A stretch of DNA of 46,522 bases, taken from Bacteroidaceae bacterium (GTDB lineage Bacteria; Bacteroidota; Bacteroidia; Bacteroidales; Bacteroidaceae). The position numbers and the translations under genes were made by a program. Within the stretch, counting starts at the first letter, position 1. The number at the start of each line of letters is the position of its first letter. Shown in pieces: positions 8,045-15,803 of the stretch. Location: NCBI GenBank assembly GCA_024684455.1, contig JAIKWU010000038.1, positions 1 to 46,522 on the forward strand, in the 5' to 3' direction. Below the pieces are notes generated by a model that was not told the origin of the DNA, did no database searches, and saw only the letters and a list, made by a program, of their open reading frames with translations.

Positions 8045-8944
8045 ATGAAACAAATCCTCTTGTCTTTCTTGTTTGTGTTCTGCTTTGTGACTCTCCCCCT
8101 GACGGGAGGAGTGATTGTGCGGCTTCATCCAGAAGGAGTTGGAGCAGATCCTGAGTATCTTCCCGAAGACTCCATTCTCATAGAACATCTTCTTGAGAGT
8201 TCACTGACAGAGAGAGGAGACACACCGCGTACTTTGTGGTTTGGGCAGCAGTTCGTCGGTCGTCCGTACGTTGCGCATACCTTGGAGAACGGGACCGAGG
8301 AGCATCTGATCGTGAACACGCGCGGACTGGACTGCACGACGTTTGTGGAAACCGTCACGGCATTGTCTTTGTGCGACCTACACGGACAACGAACTTTTGT
8401 CGACTTCTGCCGATGGTTGCAGAAGTTGCGCTATCGTCAAGGGCTGATTGAAGACTACACCTCACGACTTCATTATTTTACGCAGTGGGGAGCAGACAAC
8501 GAACAGATGGGCCTTGTGCATAGTGTGCTTGAAGGCGTGGAAGACAGTGGGCTTGCCACACAGACGGTGAACATTCATTATATGTCGCAGCACCCCGACT
8601 TCTACAAACATCTTAAACGCAATCCGCACTTCATCTCCGTCATTCGCAGACAGGAACAGGCTGAGCAAGGCAAGCGTTTTCGCTATTTGCCGAAGTCCCG
8701 ACTGGCTGAATCTCCTTCGCGACTTTCTTACATCCACACGGGCGACATCGTGGCAATTATTACGTCGAAGGACGGACTTGACACCAGTCATCTTGGTTTT
8801 GCAGTGTGGCAAAATGGTCGGCTCCACCTTATGCACGCTTCGAGCCTCTACAAGAAAGTCGTGATTGACACAAAGACCTTTTATGACTACTCCCAAGGCC
8901 AGCGTAGCCAACTGGGTATCCGTGTGTTTAGAATGGTACAGTAA
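8045..8944 (+). CDS. DUF1460 / N-acetylmuramoyl-L-alanine amidase-like protein
   Basis: The 299-residue product has a signal peptide and a DUF1460 domain. The family is an NlpC/P60-like fold thought to cut in or near the peptide side chain of peptidoglycan. The motif LDCTTFVETVTALS contains the catalytic cysteine (about residue 98), and a later HTGDIVAIITSKDG...SHLGFAVW block supplies the histidine region. It follows the GH25 lysozyme on the same strand, so the two may work together in wall turnover or in attack on other bacteria. The substrate assignment is from the family. Confidence 0.88.
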   Translation: MKQILLSFLFVFCFVTLPLTGGVIVRLHPEGVGADPEYLPEDSILIEHLLESSLTERGDTPRTLWFGQQFVGRPYVAHTLENGTEEHLIVNTRGLDCTTFVETVTALSLCDLHGQRTFVDFCRWLQKLRYRQGLIEDYTSRLHYFTQWGADNEQMGLVHSVLEGVEDSGLATQTVNIHYMSQHPDFYKHLKRNPHFISVIRRQEQAEQGKRFRYLPKSRLAESPSRLSYIHTGDIVAIITSKDGLDTSHLGFAVWQNGRLHLMHASSLYKKVVIDTKTFYDYSQGQRSQLGIRVFRMVQ

Positions 8945-9016
8945 TTGTTTGTGAATAAATGAGTTGATAGGCGGGTAATCAATAACTGCTCAAAGCACTA
9001 AACTCCTGAAAAGAAT

Positions 9017-9844
9017 ATGAAAATCGTTTGTCTGAAAGGAGGACTGGGTAATCAGTTGTTTGAATACTGCCGTTATCGTCAGTTGCAGCAGCAGCATCGT
9101 GGGCGCACCTACCTCTACTACGATCTTCGCCGTCTCAAAAGTCACGGTCGCGCCTTGCTGACCGAAGGCTTCGATGTCGCTCTTCCATCGACACCATTCT
9201 GGATTCAGATGCTTGTCGTCGGCATTAAATTGTTGCGCGAACTCCATCTTTTCTCCCGACTTTACGACGACCTCCGCGACGACTGCCTGCTCATTGACGA
9301 CTACAGCCAAGACCGCCGTTTCATCGTCGATGCACACCGTCTCTTGCCCTTCCGCAAACTTCCCCTCAGCCCCTATGCTCAGGATCTCGAGCAACAGATA
9401 CTTGCTGCCACCGATAGCGTGGCCGTGCATGTCCGCCGAGGCGACTATCTGCATCCGTCGAACCTTCCACATTTCGGTCTCTGCACTGTTGATTACTATC
9501 AGGAGGCTGTCAGCCATATCCGGCGCAAGCACCCCGATGCAACGTTCTTCGTTTTCTCTGATGATGCCACTTGGGCAGCACAGCACTTGACCTTCGACCG
9601 TACCGTCTATGTGCGTCCTCATCCCGATGACTGCGACACTATTGACCTACGTCTCATGTCCCTGTGCCATCATCATATCATGGCGAACAGCACCTTTAGT
9701 TTCTGGGGCGCATGGCTCTCGCCCCATCAGGGCATCAACATCTATCCTTCCCGTTGGTTTGCCGACCCCATGTGGCACGTCCCCGACATCTTCCCAAGCC
9801 ATTGGATGGGTCTCGACACGCCGTTGGGCACCTCAGCCCGTTAA
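9017..9844 (+). CDS. Alpha-1,2-fucosyltransferase-like glycosyltransferase (GT11)
   Basis: It is predicted to transfer fucose from GDP-fucose to a surface glycan in the cytoplasm. The 275-residue length suits GT11. Motifs visible in order are the N-terminal GGLGNQLFEY, HVRRGDY at residues 138-144 (sugar-nucleotide binding), FVFSDD around 182-187, and the C-terminal MSLCHHHIMANSTFSFWGAWL. It has no signal peptide. It stands alone with no other polysaccharide genes, so the acceptor is unknown. The gap of about 70 nt from the previous gene shows no clear promoter. Confidence 0.92.
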   Translation: MKIVCLKGGLGNQLFEYCRYRQLQQQHRGRTYLYYDLRRLKSHGRALLTEGFDVALPSTPFWIQMLVVGIKLLRELHLFSRLYDDLRDDCLLIDDYSQDRRFIVDAHRLLPFRKLPLSPYAQDLEQQILAATDSVAVHVRRGDYLHPSNLPHFGLCTVDYYQEAVSHIRRKHPDATFFVFSDDATWAAQHLTFDRTVYVRPHPDDCDTIDLRLMSLCHHHIMANSTFSFWGAWLSPHQGINIYPSRWFADPMWHVPDIFPSHWMGLDTPLGTSAR

Positions 9845-9905
9845 ACATAGACAATGATGAAACTGTTTGCGCGGACTGTTGGTGATGTTGTCTGATTGTC
9901 AAATG

Positions 9906-9984
9906 AAGTACTTGAAGAAATTACGCTAAGCACTTGGAGATTTCACGCCAAGCACTTGGCGTAATCACGCTAAGCACTTAGCGT
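9906..9984. repeat. 22-bp periodic array (AAGCACTTGG family)
   Basis: AAGTACTTG or AAGCACTTGG/AAGCACTTAG units begin at 9906, 9928, 9950 and 9972, exactly 22 nt apart. Each is a near-palindrome (for example CGCTAAGCACTTAGCG). It lies between the fucosyltransferase gene and the rnpB promoter. Related arrays are at 32472 and 39842. Confidence 0.85.
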
Positions 9985-10132
9985 CGTCATTAAACACCGT
10001 TCTCGCGTGCGCACGTACCTTATTTGTTTTTGATGGATGACGGGCACAGATAAGGTTGCTCAACAAATGAAATAGAATAAGAGAATTGTTTGTATGTTGA
10101 CTATCATTGACTGCACTAACGGTACTCACGTT

Positions 10133-10195
10133 CGGTAATAAAAATAAATAATGTTAATTTATTTTGTATTGCTCTCACTTAATCGTACCTTTGCA
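10133..10195 (+). promoter_or_regulatory. rnpB promoter
   Basis: TTTG (10163-10166) and TACCTTTG (10186-10193) are separated by 19 nt. The segment is a 60-of-63 match to the GH25 promoter at 7064-7126. Confidence 0.85.
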
Positions 10196-10197
10196 GG

Positions 10198-10633
10198 CAT
10201 GGAAGCAGTCGGACGGTTTGTCGCTGGTGAGTAGGTTGAAGTTTCGACCGATACTGAAAGCGAGAGGAAAGTCCGGGCAGCACAGGGCATCCCACTTCCT
10301 AATGTAGAAGCAGTCGGCGACGGCTGGGGAAATGCAGAAGAAAACAACCGCCCCGCAAGGGGTAAGGGTGAGAAGGTGGGGCAAGAGCCCACCAGCGGTG
10401 TGGTGATACACCGGCTGTGCATCCTGGGGGCTGCAAGTTCATGTAAACTGGCGCCGGCAGGGGTGAAAGCCTGTCAGTGAGGGTAGCCCGCCCAAGCCAG
10501 AGGGTAGAACGCTTGAGCCGTGTGGTGACATACGGTCTGGATAAATGACAAACGCCTGCGCTCATTACTTGACGTCCGCTTTGCTGACGGCTCGTGCAGG
10601 TACAGAACCCGGCTTACAGACCGACTGCTTCCG
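10198..10633 (+). ncRNA. rnpB: RNase P RNA, class A
   Basis: This is the catalytic RNA that trims the 5' leader of tRNA precursors. The end helix P1 is formed by GGAAGCAGTCGG (from 10201) and CCGACTGCTTCC (10621-10632). The universally conserved GAGAGGAAAGTCCGGGC block is at about 10261-10277, and the 3' conserved ACAGAACCCGGCTTACAG region at about 10602-10619. The product of about 435 nt ends in GTTTTTT, which can serve as terminator. Confidence 0.96.
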
Positions 10634-10681
10634 TTTTTTATGAACCACCTCTCTCACAGGAAAGGCAGAAACGAAGACGAC

Positions 10682-11104
10682 ATGAAACGCATTGCTTTAT
10701 TACTCATCACGCTGCTGGCTGCCATGATCACACTGCACGCCCAGCGCCCGTTTGACGGCATCTATCGTAATGCCGAACTTGACATCCAGGCAGAGTTGAA
10801 CCTGTACGATAAGACGATGGCTGTTCCTGATGCCGAGGACGAGAAGTGCTATGGCTATCTGCGCGGCAGACTGAATGGTGTGTGGGCTATTATGAAGGTG
10901 ATAAGCCTTGACGAAAAGTCGGCGACAGTGCGGCTGGTTAACGACCTCGGTTATGAGGCGCAGACGGTGGAATTGACTTGCAATCCTGCTGATCGTGTCG
11001 TGACTGTACGTCTGGTGAAGGACAACAATATGAAGGCATTAAAGGACCGCAAGTATGTGAAACTGCCAAAGACGTTTGAACTGACTCCTTTGTTACGACC
11101 ATGA
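10682..11104 (+). CDS. Small exported protein of unknown function
   Basis: A signal peptide (MKRIALLLITLLAAMITLHA, cleavage after the Ala near residue 20) leads a mature chain of about 120 residues. The mature part has short beta-like segments (GIYRNAELDIQAELNLYD, GYLRGRLNGVWAIMKVI, ATVRLVNDLGYEAQTVEL). The start at residue 15 of the longer frame (ATG at 10682) was chosen because the first 14 residues would place a basic, polar extension before the signal. Its stop overlaps the helicase start by 4 nt (ATGA), so the two genes are translationally coupled. Confidence 0.75.
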   Translation: MKRIALLLITLLAAMITLHAQRPFDGIYRNAELDIQAELNLYDKTMAVPDAEDEKCYGYLRGRLNGVWAIMKVISLDEKSATVRLVNDLGYEAQTVELTCNPADRVVTVRLVKDNNMKALKDRKYVKLPKTFELTPLLRP

Positions 11105-13434
11105 TGACTGCTGAACAGGAACATATCATAGAGCATCTGAATCCTTCACAACGCGAGGCTGTCGAATACTGCGATGGTCCCGCGTTGGTCATTGCAGGTG
11201 CAGGTTCGGGCAAGACACGAGTGCTGACACACAAGATTGCGTGGCTGCTCACACTCGGTTACGAACCGTGGTCTATTCTGGCACTGACGTTTACTAACAA
11301 GGCTGCCGACGAGATGAAGGCTCGTGTGGAACGGTTGCTGGGAGACGACCGTGCTCAAAGGATTTGGATGGGTACGTTCCATTCGATATTCCTGCGTATC
11401 CTTCGCTATGAATGGGAGAAGACGGGCTTTGCTTCAAATTTCACCGTCTATGATGCCACGGACAGCAAGAGTCTGCTCAAGTCCGTCATCAAGGAGATGG
11501 ACTTGGACGACAAGATATACAAGTCAGGTATCGTTCAGACGCATATCTCGAATGCAAAGAACCAACTGGTGACCGCTGAGGAATATGTGTCGAGCAAGGA
11601 GAATTATCTGGCTGACCATCGGTCGAAGATGCCGGCCATTGGACAAATCTACAAGCGGTACAGTGACCGCTGCCGTCAGGCCAACGTGATGGATTTTGAC
11701 GACCTTCTGCTCTATACCTATTTATTATTTAAGGAGCATCCAGAGGTGTTGGACAAGTATGCAGGGCGTTTCCGTTATATCCTCGTTGATGAGTATCAGG
11801 ATACAAACTTCGCACAGCACCAGATTGTACAGCAACTTGGCAGTATATACCAACATGTCTGTGTCGTAGGCGACGATGCGCAGAGCATCTATTCCTTCCG
11901 TGGTGCCAACATCGACAATATCTTGTCATTCAACCGCATCTACTCTGATAGTAAACTCTTCAAACTCGAACAGAATTACCGCTCGACACAGACGATTGTG
12001 AATGCTGCCAACAGTCTGATTCACAAGAATCAAAGCCAGATATTCAAAAATGTTTTTTCAGAGAAGGAAAGCGGTGAGCGCATCTGTGTGACTGAAGCCT
12101 ACAGCGATATTGAGGAAGGGCAGATTGTCACACGTAAAATCGCTGAATTACATCGTCGCGAAGACATCCCTTATTCTGGCTTTGCTATTCTCTATCGTAC
12201 TCATGCCCAGAGCCGTATCTTCGAGGAGGCCCTCCGCAAAGATGGCCGCCCTTATCGCATCGTAGGCGGCATGTCGTTCTACCAGCGTAAGGAAATCAAG
12301 GATGTCATTGCATACTTCCGTCTGACGGTTAATCCGAACGACGAAGAGGCATTCAAACGCATTCTCAACTATCCTGCTCGTGGCATCGGACAGACCACGC
12401 TGACTAAAATTGTGGAATGTGCCACGATGCATAATGTGAGTCTGTGGAGTGTGGTGTGTGAACCAGAACACTACGGTTTGGCTGTCAACAAGGGAACGCT
12501 GATGAAGATTCAGAACTTCTGTGCGATGATCGAGGGTTTTCAGCAGATGGCAAACGAGAACTCTGCAGAAGTCGTCGGCCAGCACATCATGAAAGCGAGT
12601 GGGGTAGCGCAGGACATCTACTCCGACATATCTCCCGAAGGTAAGGCTCGTCAGGAGAATCTCGAAGAACTGATGAATGGCTTACAGGAATTTGTGGAAA
12701 GCCGTCAGGAAGAAGAGGGGCAAGTGGTCAATCTGACGGATTACCTGTCAGAGATATCCCTGCTGACCGACCTTGACAGCATCGAAGGTGCCGACGAGGA
12801 ACGCATCACACTGATGACCATTCACTCGGCCAAAGGACTGGAGTTCAACACCGTGTTTGTCGTAGGATTGGAGGAAAATCTCTTTCCGAGTCAACTGGCA
12901 GGTGGTAATATGCGCGAAATGGAGGAAGAGCGACGGTTGTTCTATGTTGCTGTGACCAGAGCCGAACGCCATTGTTTTCTTACCTACGCCAAGAGCCGCC
13001 TGCGTTATGGTAAAATGGAATTTGGCAATCCCAGCCGTTTTATCTCCGACATTGATTCGAAGTATCTGGACTTTCACACCAGTATGCGCTCGGTACAGCA
13101 TCGAAGTCATCATGCCGATGTCGAGCTGCCGTGGCAACGTCGCACAAAGTTTGCTGCTCAGCCGCCCCGTGAAGAACCCGTCGTTGTTCAAATGCCGTTG
13201 CCGACGGTGCCGTCTCGTTTCAAACCTGCCACTTGTGCCGACATCAGAAATCACCGTGACCCGTCACTTCAGACGGTCAGCGTCGGTATGCGCATTCTAC
13301 ACGCTCGTTTCGGTGTAGGCGATGTCTTGAAGGTGGAGGGCACAGGCGACAATATGAAAGCAACGGTGGAATTCCAGAACGTCGGCACTAAGCAACTTTT
13401 GCTGAAGTTTGCCCGCTTCACCATCATTGAATAA
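11101..13434 (+). CDS. uvrD: UvrD/PcrA-type superfamily 1 DNA helicase
   Basis: It is a 3'-5' ATP-dependent DNA helicase acting in nucleotide excision and mismatch repair and in clearing proteins from replicating DNA. The 777-residue length fits PcrA/UvrD. Visible motifs are the Q motif LNPSQREAVE, Walker A GAGSGKT with Lys38, TFTNKAADEMK (Ia), DEYQDTN (Walker B, from residue 230), GDDAQSIYSFRGA (III), QNYRST (IV), TIHSAKGLEFNTVF (V) and VAVTRAERHCFLTY (VI). The C-terminal 60 residues (GMRILHARFGVGDVL) form the Tudor-like end used to contact RNA polymerase in PcrA. It overlaps the previous gene by 4 nt and is 6 nt from nspC. Confidence 0.95.
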   Translation: MMTAEQEHIIEHLNPSQREAVEYCDGPALVIAGAGSGKTRVLTHKIAWLLTLGYEPWSILALTFTNKAADEMKARVERLLGDDRAQRIWMGTFHSIFLRILRYEWEKTGFASNFTVYDATDSKSLLKSVIKEMDLDDKIYKSGIVQTHISNAKNQLVTAEEYVSSKENYLADHRSKMPAIGQIYKRYSDRCRQANVMDFDDLLLYTYLLFKEHPEVLDKYAGRFRYILVDEYQDTNFAQHQIVQQLGSIYQHVCVVGDDAQSIYSFRGANIDNILSFNRIYSDSKLFKLEQNYRSTQTIVNAANSLIHKNQSQIFKNVFSEKESGERICVTEAYSDIEEGQIVTRKIAELHRREDIPYSGFAILYRTHAQSRIFEEALRKDGRPYRIVGGMSFYQRKEIKDVIAYFRLTVNPNDEEAFKRILNYPARGIGQTTLTKIVECATMHNVSLWSVVCEPEHYGLAVNKGTLMKIQNFCAMIEGFQQMANENSAEVVGQHIMKASGVAQDIYSDISPEGKARQENLEELMNGLQEFVESRQEEEGQVVNLTDYLSEISLLTDLDSIEGADEERITLMTIHSAKGLEFNTVFVVGLEENLFPSQLAGGNMREMEEERRLFYVAVTRAERHCFLTYAKSRLRYGKMEFGNPSRFISDIDSKYLDFHTSMRSVQHRSHHADVELPWQRRTKFAAQPPREEPVVVQMPLPTVPSRFKPATCADIRNHRDPSLQTVSVGMRILHARFGVGDVLKVEGTGDNMKATVEFQNVGTKQLLLKFARFTIIE

Positions 13435-13440
13435 TCCAAC

Positions 13441-14583
13441 ATGACTCTTTTAGAAAAGCATTTGCAGGACATTCCCAATCCTTGTTACGTCATCGAAGAA
13501 GACCTGTTGCGTCGCAATCTCTCACTGATTCAGAGTGTGGCGCAGCGTGCTGGTGTGGAGATTATCCTTGCCTTCAAGGCCTTTGCCCTGTGGAAGTCGT
13601 TTCCTATCTTCCGCGAATATATCCACCACACGACTGCCAGCAGCCCGTATGAGGCACGTCTTGCCTTTGAGGAGTTCGGTTCGAAGGCACACACCTATTC
13701 TCCTGCCTACGAGGATGAAACATTTGATGTGATTCTTCGTTGCAGCAGTCATGTCACCTTCAACTCTCTCTCACAGTTGGAACACTTTGGTTCGCAAGCA
13801 CGTGCAGCAGGTGTGTCGGTCGGACTGCGTGTCAATCCAGGTTATTCGGAAATTGAGACGGAACTCTACAATCCATGTGCTCCAGGCAGCCGTTTCGGTG
13901 TTGACTCCCAGCAACTCCCCCCGACTATTCAAGGAATGGTTGACGGTTTCCATGTTCACAACCATTGTGAGAGCAGCGCAGAAGCCTTTGCACGTTCGTT
14001 GCAGCATGTCGAGGAAAAATTTTCCTCATGGTTTCCACAACTCAAATGGATTAACTTTGGTGGTGGACATTTGATGACCCGGAAGGACTATAACGTTGAT
14101 TTACTCATTCAAACGCTGAATGACTTCCATCATCGCTGGCCACATCTACATGTGATTCTTGAGCCAGGTAGTGCTTTCGCTTGGCAGACGGGTCCTCTCG
14201 TTGCCCGCGTGGTTGACATTGTGGAGAGCCATGCCATTCGCACAGCCATCCTCAATGTATCCTTCACCTGCCACATGCCCGATTGTCTGGAAATGCCGTA
14301 TCAGCCAGAAGTGAGAGGGGCAGCCCAACAAGGCGAAGGGTTTCGATACCGTTTAGGCGGAAATTCCTGTCTCTCCGGTGATGTGATGGGTGACTGGTAT
14401 TTTGACCATGAGTTGCAGGTCGGAGAGGTTATCATCTTCGAGGATATGATTCACTACACCACGGTGAAGACCACGATGTTTAACGGAATACAGCACCCCT
14501 CCATTGGGATGCTGCATTCTGACGGTACGTTTGAACTCTATCGTGAGTTTACGTACGAAGATTATAGGGACCGAATGTGTTAA
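13441..14583 (+). CDS. nspC: Carboxynorspermidine decarboxylase
   Basis: A PLP-dependent alanine-racemase-fold enzyme that makes norspermidine or spermidine by decarboxylating the carboxy form, the route Bacteroidetes use for polyamines. The PLP lysine is predicted as Lys46 in LAFKAF. Other family segments are TASSPYEARLA, LRVNPGYSE, GFHVHNHCES, INFGGGH, EPGSAFAW and CHMPDCLEMPYQPEVRG. The 380-residue length is normal. The usual partner, carboxyspermidine dehydrogenase, is not in the window. It starts 6 nt after the helicase and converges with ogt, overlapping it by 4 nt. Confidence 0.95.
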   Translation: MTLLEKHLQDIPNPCYVIEEDLLRRNLSLIQSVAQRAGVEIILAFKAFALWKSFPIFREYIHHTTASSPYEARLAFEEFGSKAHTYSPAYEDETFDVILRCSSHVTFNSLSQLEHFGSQARAAGVSVGLRVNPGYSEIETELYNPCAPGSRFGVDSQQLPPTIQGMVDGFHVHNHCESSAEAFARSLQHVEEKFSSWFPQLKWINFGGGHLMTRKDYNVDLLIQTLNDFHHRWPHLHVILEPGSAFAWQTGPLVARVVDIVESHAIRTAILNVSFTCHMPDCLEMPYQPEVRGAAQQGEGFRYRLGGNSCLSGDVMGDWYFDHELQVGEVIIFEDMIHYTTVKTTMFNGIQHPSIGMLHSDGTFELYREFTYEDYRDRMC

Positions 14584-15068
14584 CTTGTAGCAAGTATTCC
14601 TTCCATTTTTAACAGCCACGTTTTCTTGTCTATTCCACCGGCATATCCCGTCAGTTTTCCCTCTGCGCCGATGACGCGGTGACAGGGAATGATGAGCGAA
14701 ATGGGGTTGTGTCCGACGGCTCCACCTATGGCTTGGGCGCTGCGAACACCCAACGTGCGGGCAATCTCACCATACGTTATGGTTTGGCCGTAGGGGATGT
14801 TGAGAAGTACTTCCCATACACGTTTTCTGAAATCACTTCCCCGCATTATTAACTTGGGGATAAAGTTCGGTTCGCGGCCGCTGAAATAGGTGTCAAGCCA
14901 TCGGCGTGTTTCAATGAAAACGGGCAGGTCGTCGCATGTTTTGTAGTCGTTGGACAGTCCTTCCCCAAAGTATTTTTGCCCGTCAAACCAGATGCCGACA
15001 AGTGCATCGCCGTCTGATGCCAGGGCAATGCCTCCAACCGGAGAAAGATAGTGTGAGGTGAAATCCAT
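14580..15068 (-). CDS. ogt: Methylated-DNA--[protein]-cysteine S-methyltransferase
   Basis: It repairs O6-methylguanine and O4-methylthymine by moving the methyl group to its own cysteine, once per molecule. The acceptor is Cys129 in the signature IIPCHRVIG. The helix-turn-helix segment IPYGQTITYGEIARTLG precedes it, and the tail has GYAGGIDKKTWLLKME. The 162-residue length fits the short Ogt type without an Ada domain. It is the last gene of a minus-strand repair operon: uvrB, AlkZ-related gene (5-nt gap), ogt (25-nt gap). Confidence 0.95.
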   Translation of the reverse strand: MDFTSHYLSPVGGIALASDGDALVGIWFDGQKYFGEGLSNDYKTCDDLPVFIETRRWLDTYFSGREPNFIPKLIMRGSDFRKRVWEVLLNIPYGQTITYGEIARTLGVRSAQAIGGAVGHNPISLIIPCHRVIGAEGKLTGYAGGIDKKTWLLKMEGILATS

Positions 15069-15093
15069 GTTGTCAAAGAAATCAGTCAGATTC

Positions 15094-15798
15094 CTATTTC
15101 AGCATCTTCATGATTTGCTGTTCGGAGGCATGGGGCAGGACTATCTGCAGATGCTCCGTCATGCGTTGCAGGGACTCTTCGGGTGTGCAGTCACAAAGGC
15201 AGGCCTCCTTGCCGAGGAGCAGTTCGGGAGTTGTCAGTAGGGACCATCCGAAACCATATTCGTGCCCATGCTTGTCACGAGGATAGACAAAATCCTCGGT
15301 GACGATGCGGCATGCCATTTGCAGACGGGTGATGTAGCCGTCGAACTTACCCCGCATCTTGGGCCCTGTAAACCCACAGGCAGCACGTAGTTGACGCGTG
15401 ATCATGCTGCCGCACTCCTGCAAGGTTTCGAGAATGGCTTCCTCGATGCTGTCCTCGGCAGGCTTAGGACTCTTGCTGCGTCGCCAGTTGCAGAGATGTG
15501 GCCACCAGTCTAGACTGACAAACCCCGCTTTTCCTGCAAAGAACTTTCCATAGACGCAGCGTCCTTCTTGTACCACAGGCCCTTTCCACTGCCACAACGG
15601 CCATTCCCACGAACCGTCAGGAAACACCGTATAGCGGCATTCTTCGGCCATCAGAGCCTCGGCAGAGTAACCACGGATGCCACTTTCTAGCAGGGGTAGG
15701 AATCCGACTTGCTGGACAAACTCAATCAGTTCGGGGCATGTGTGAATCTGCTTCACCTTCCCTCCGTCGTTCAGAAAATAGTCTGTAAATGCACTCAT
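15094..15798 (-). CDS. AlkZ-related winged-helix protein
   Basis: The 234-residue protein resembles the short 'AlkZ-related' proteins of Bacteroidales and Firmicutes. Matching segments are IEFVQQVGFLPL, WEWPLWQWKGPVVQEGRCVYGKFFAGKAGFVSLDW, followed by a winged-helix-like part with RQLRAACGFTGPKMRGKFDGYITRLQ. AlkZ/YcaQ enzymes are DNA glycosylases that unhook crosslinks, but this protein is much shorter and its activity is not established. Its place between uvrB and ogt supports a role in alkylation or crosslink repair. It starts 5 nt after the uvrB stop, so it is co-transcribed. Confidence 0.8.
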   Translation of the reverse strand: MSAFTDYFLNDGGKVKQIHTCPELIEFVQQVGFLPLLESGIRGYSAEALMAEECRYTVFPDGSWEWPLWQWKGPVVQEGRCVYGKFFAGKAGFVSLDWWPHLCNWRRSKSPKPAEDSIEEAILETLQECGSMITRQLRAACGFTGPKMRGKFDGYITRLQMACRIVTEDFVYPRDKHGHEYGFGWSLLTTPELLLGKEACLCDCTPEESLQRMTEHLQIVLPHASEQQIMKMLK

Positions 15799-15803
15799 GA
15801 TCC

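Noticed and set aside
10159..10565. Small minus-strand frames at 10159-10565
   Set aside because: They overlap the RNase P RNA and its promoter and have no protein-like content.
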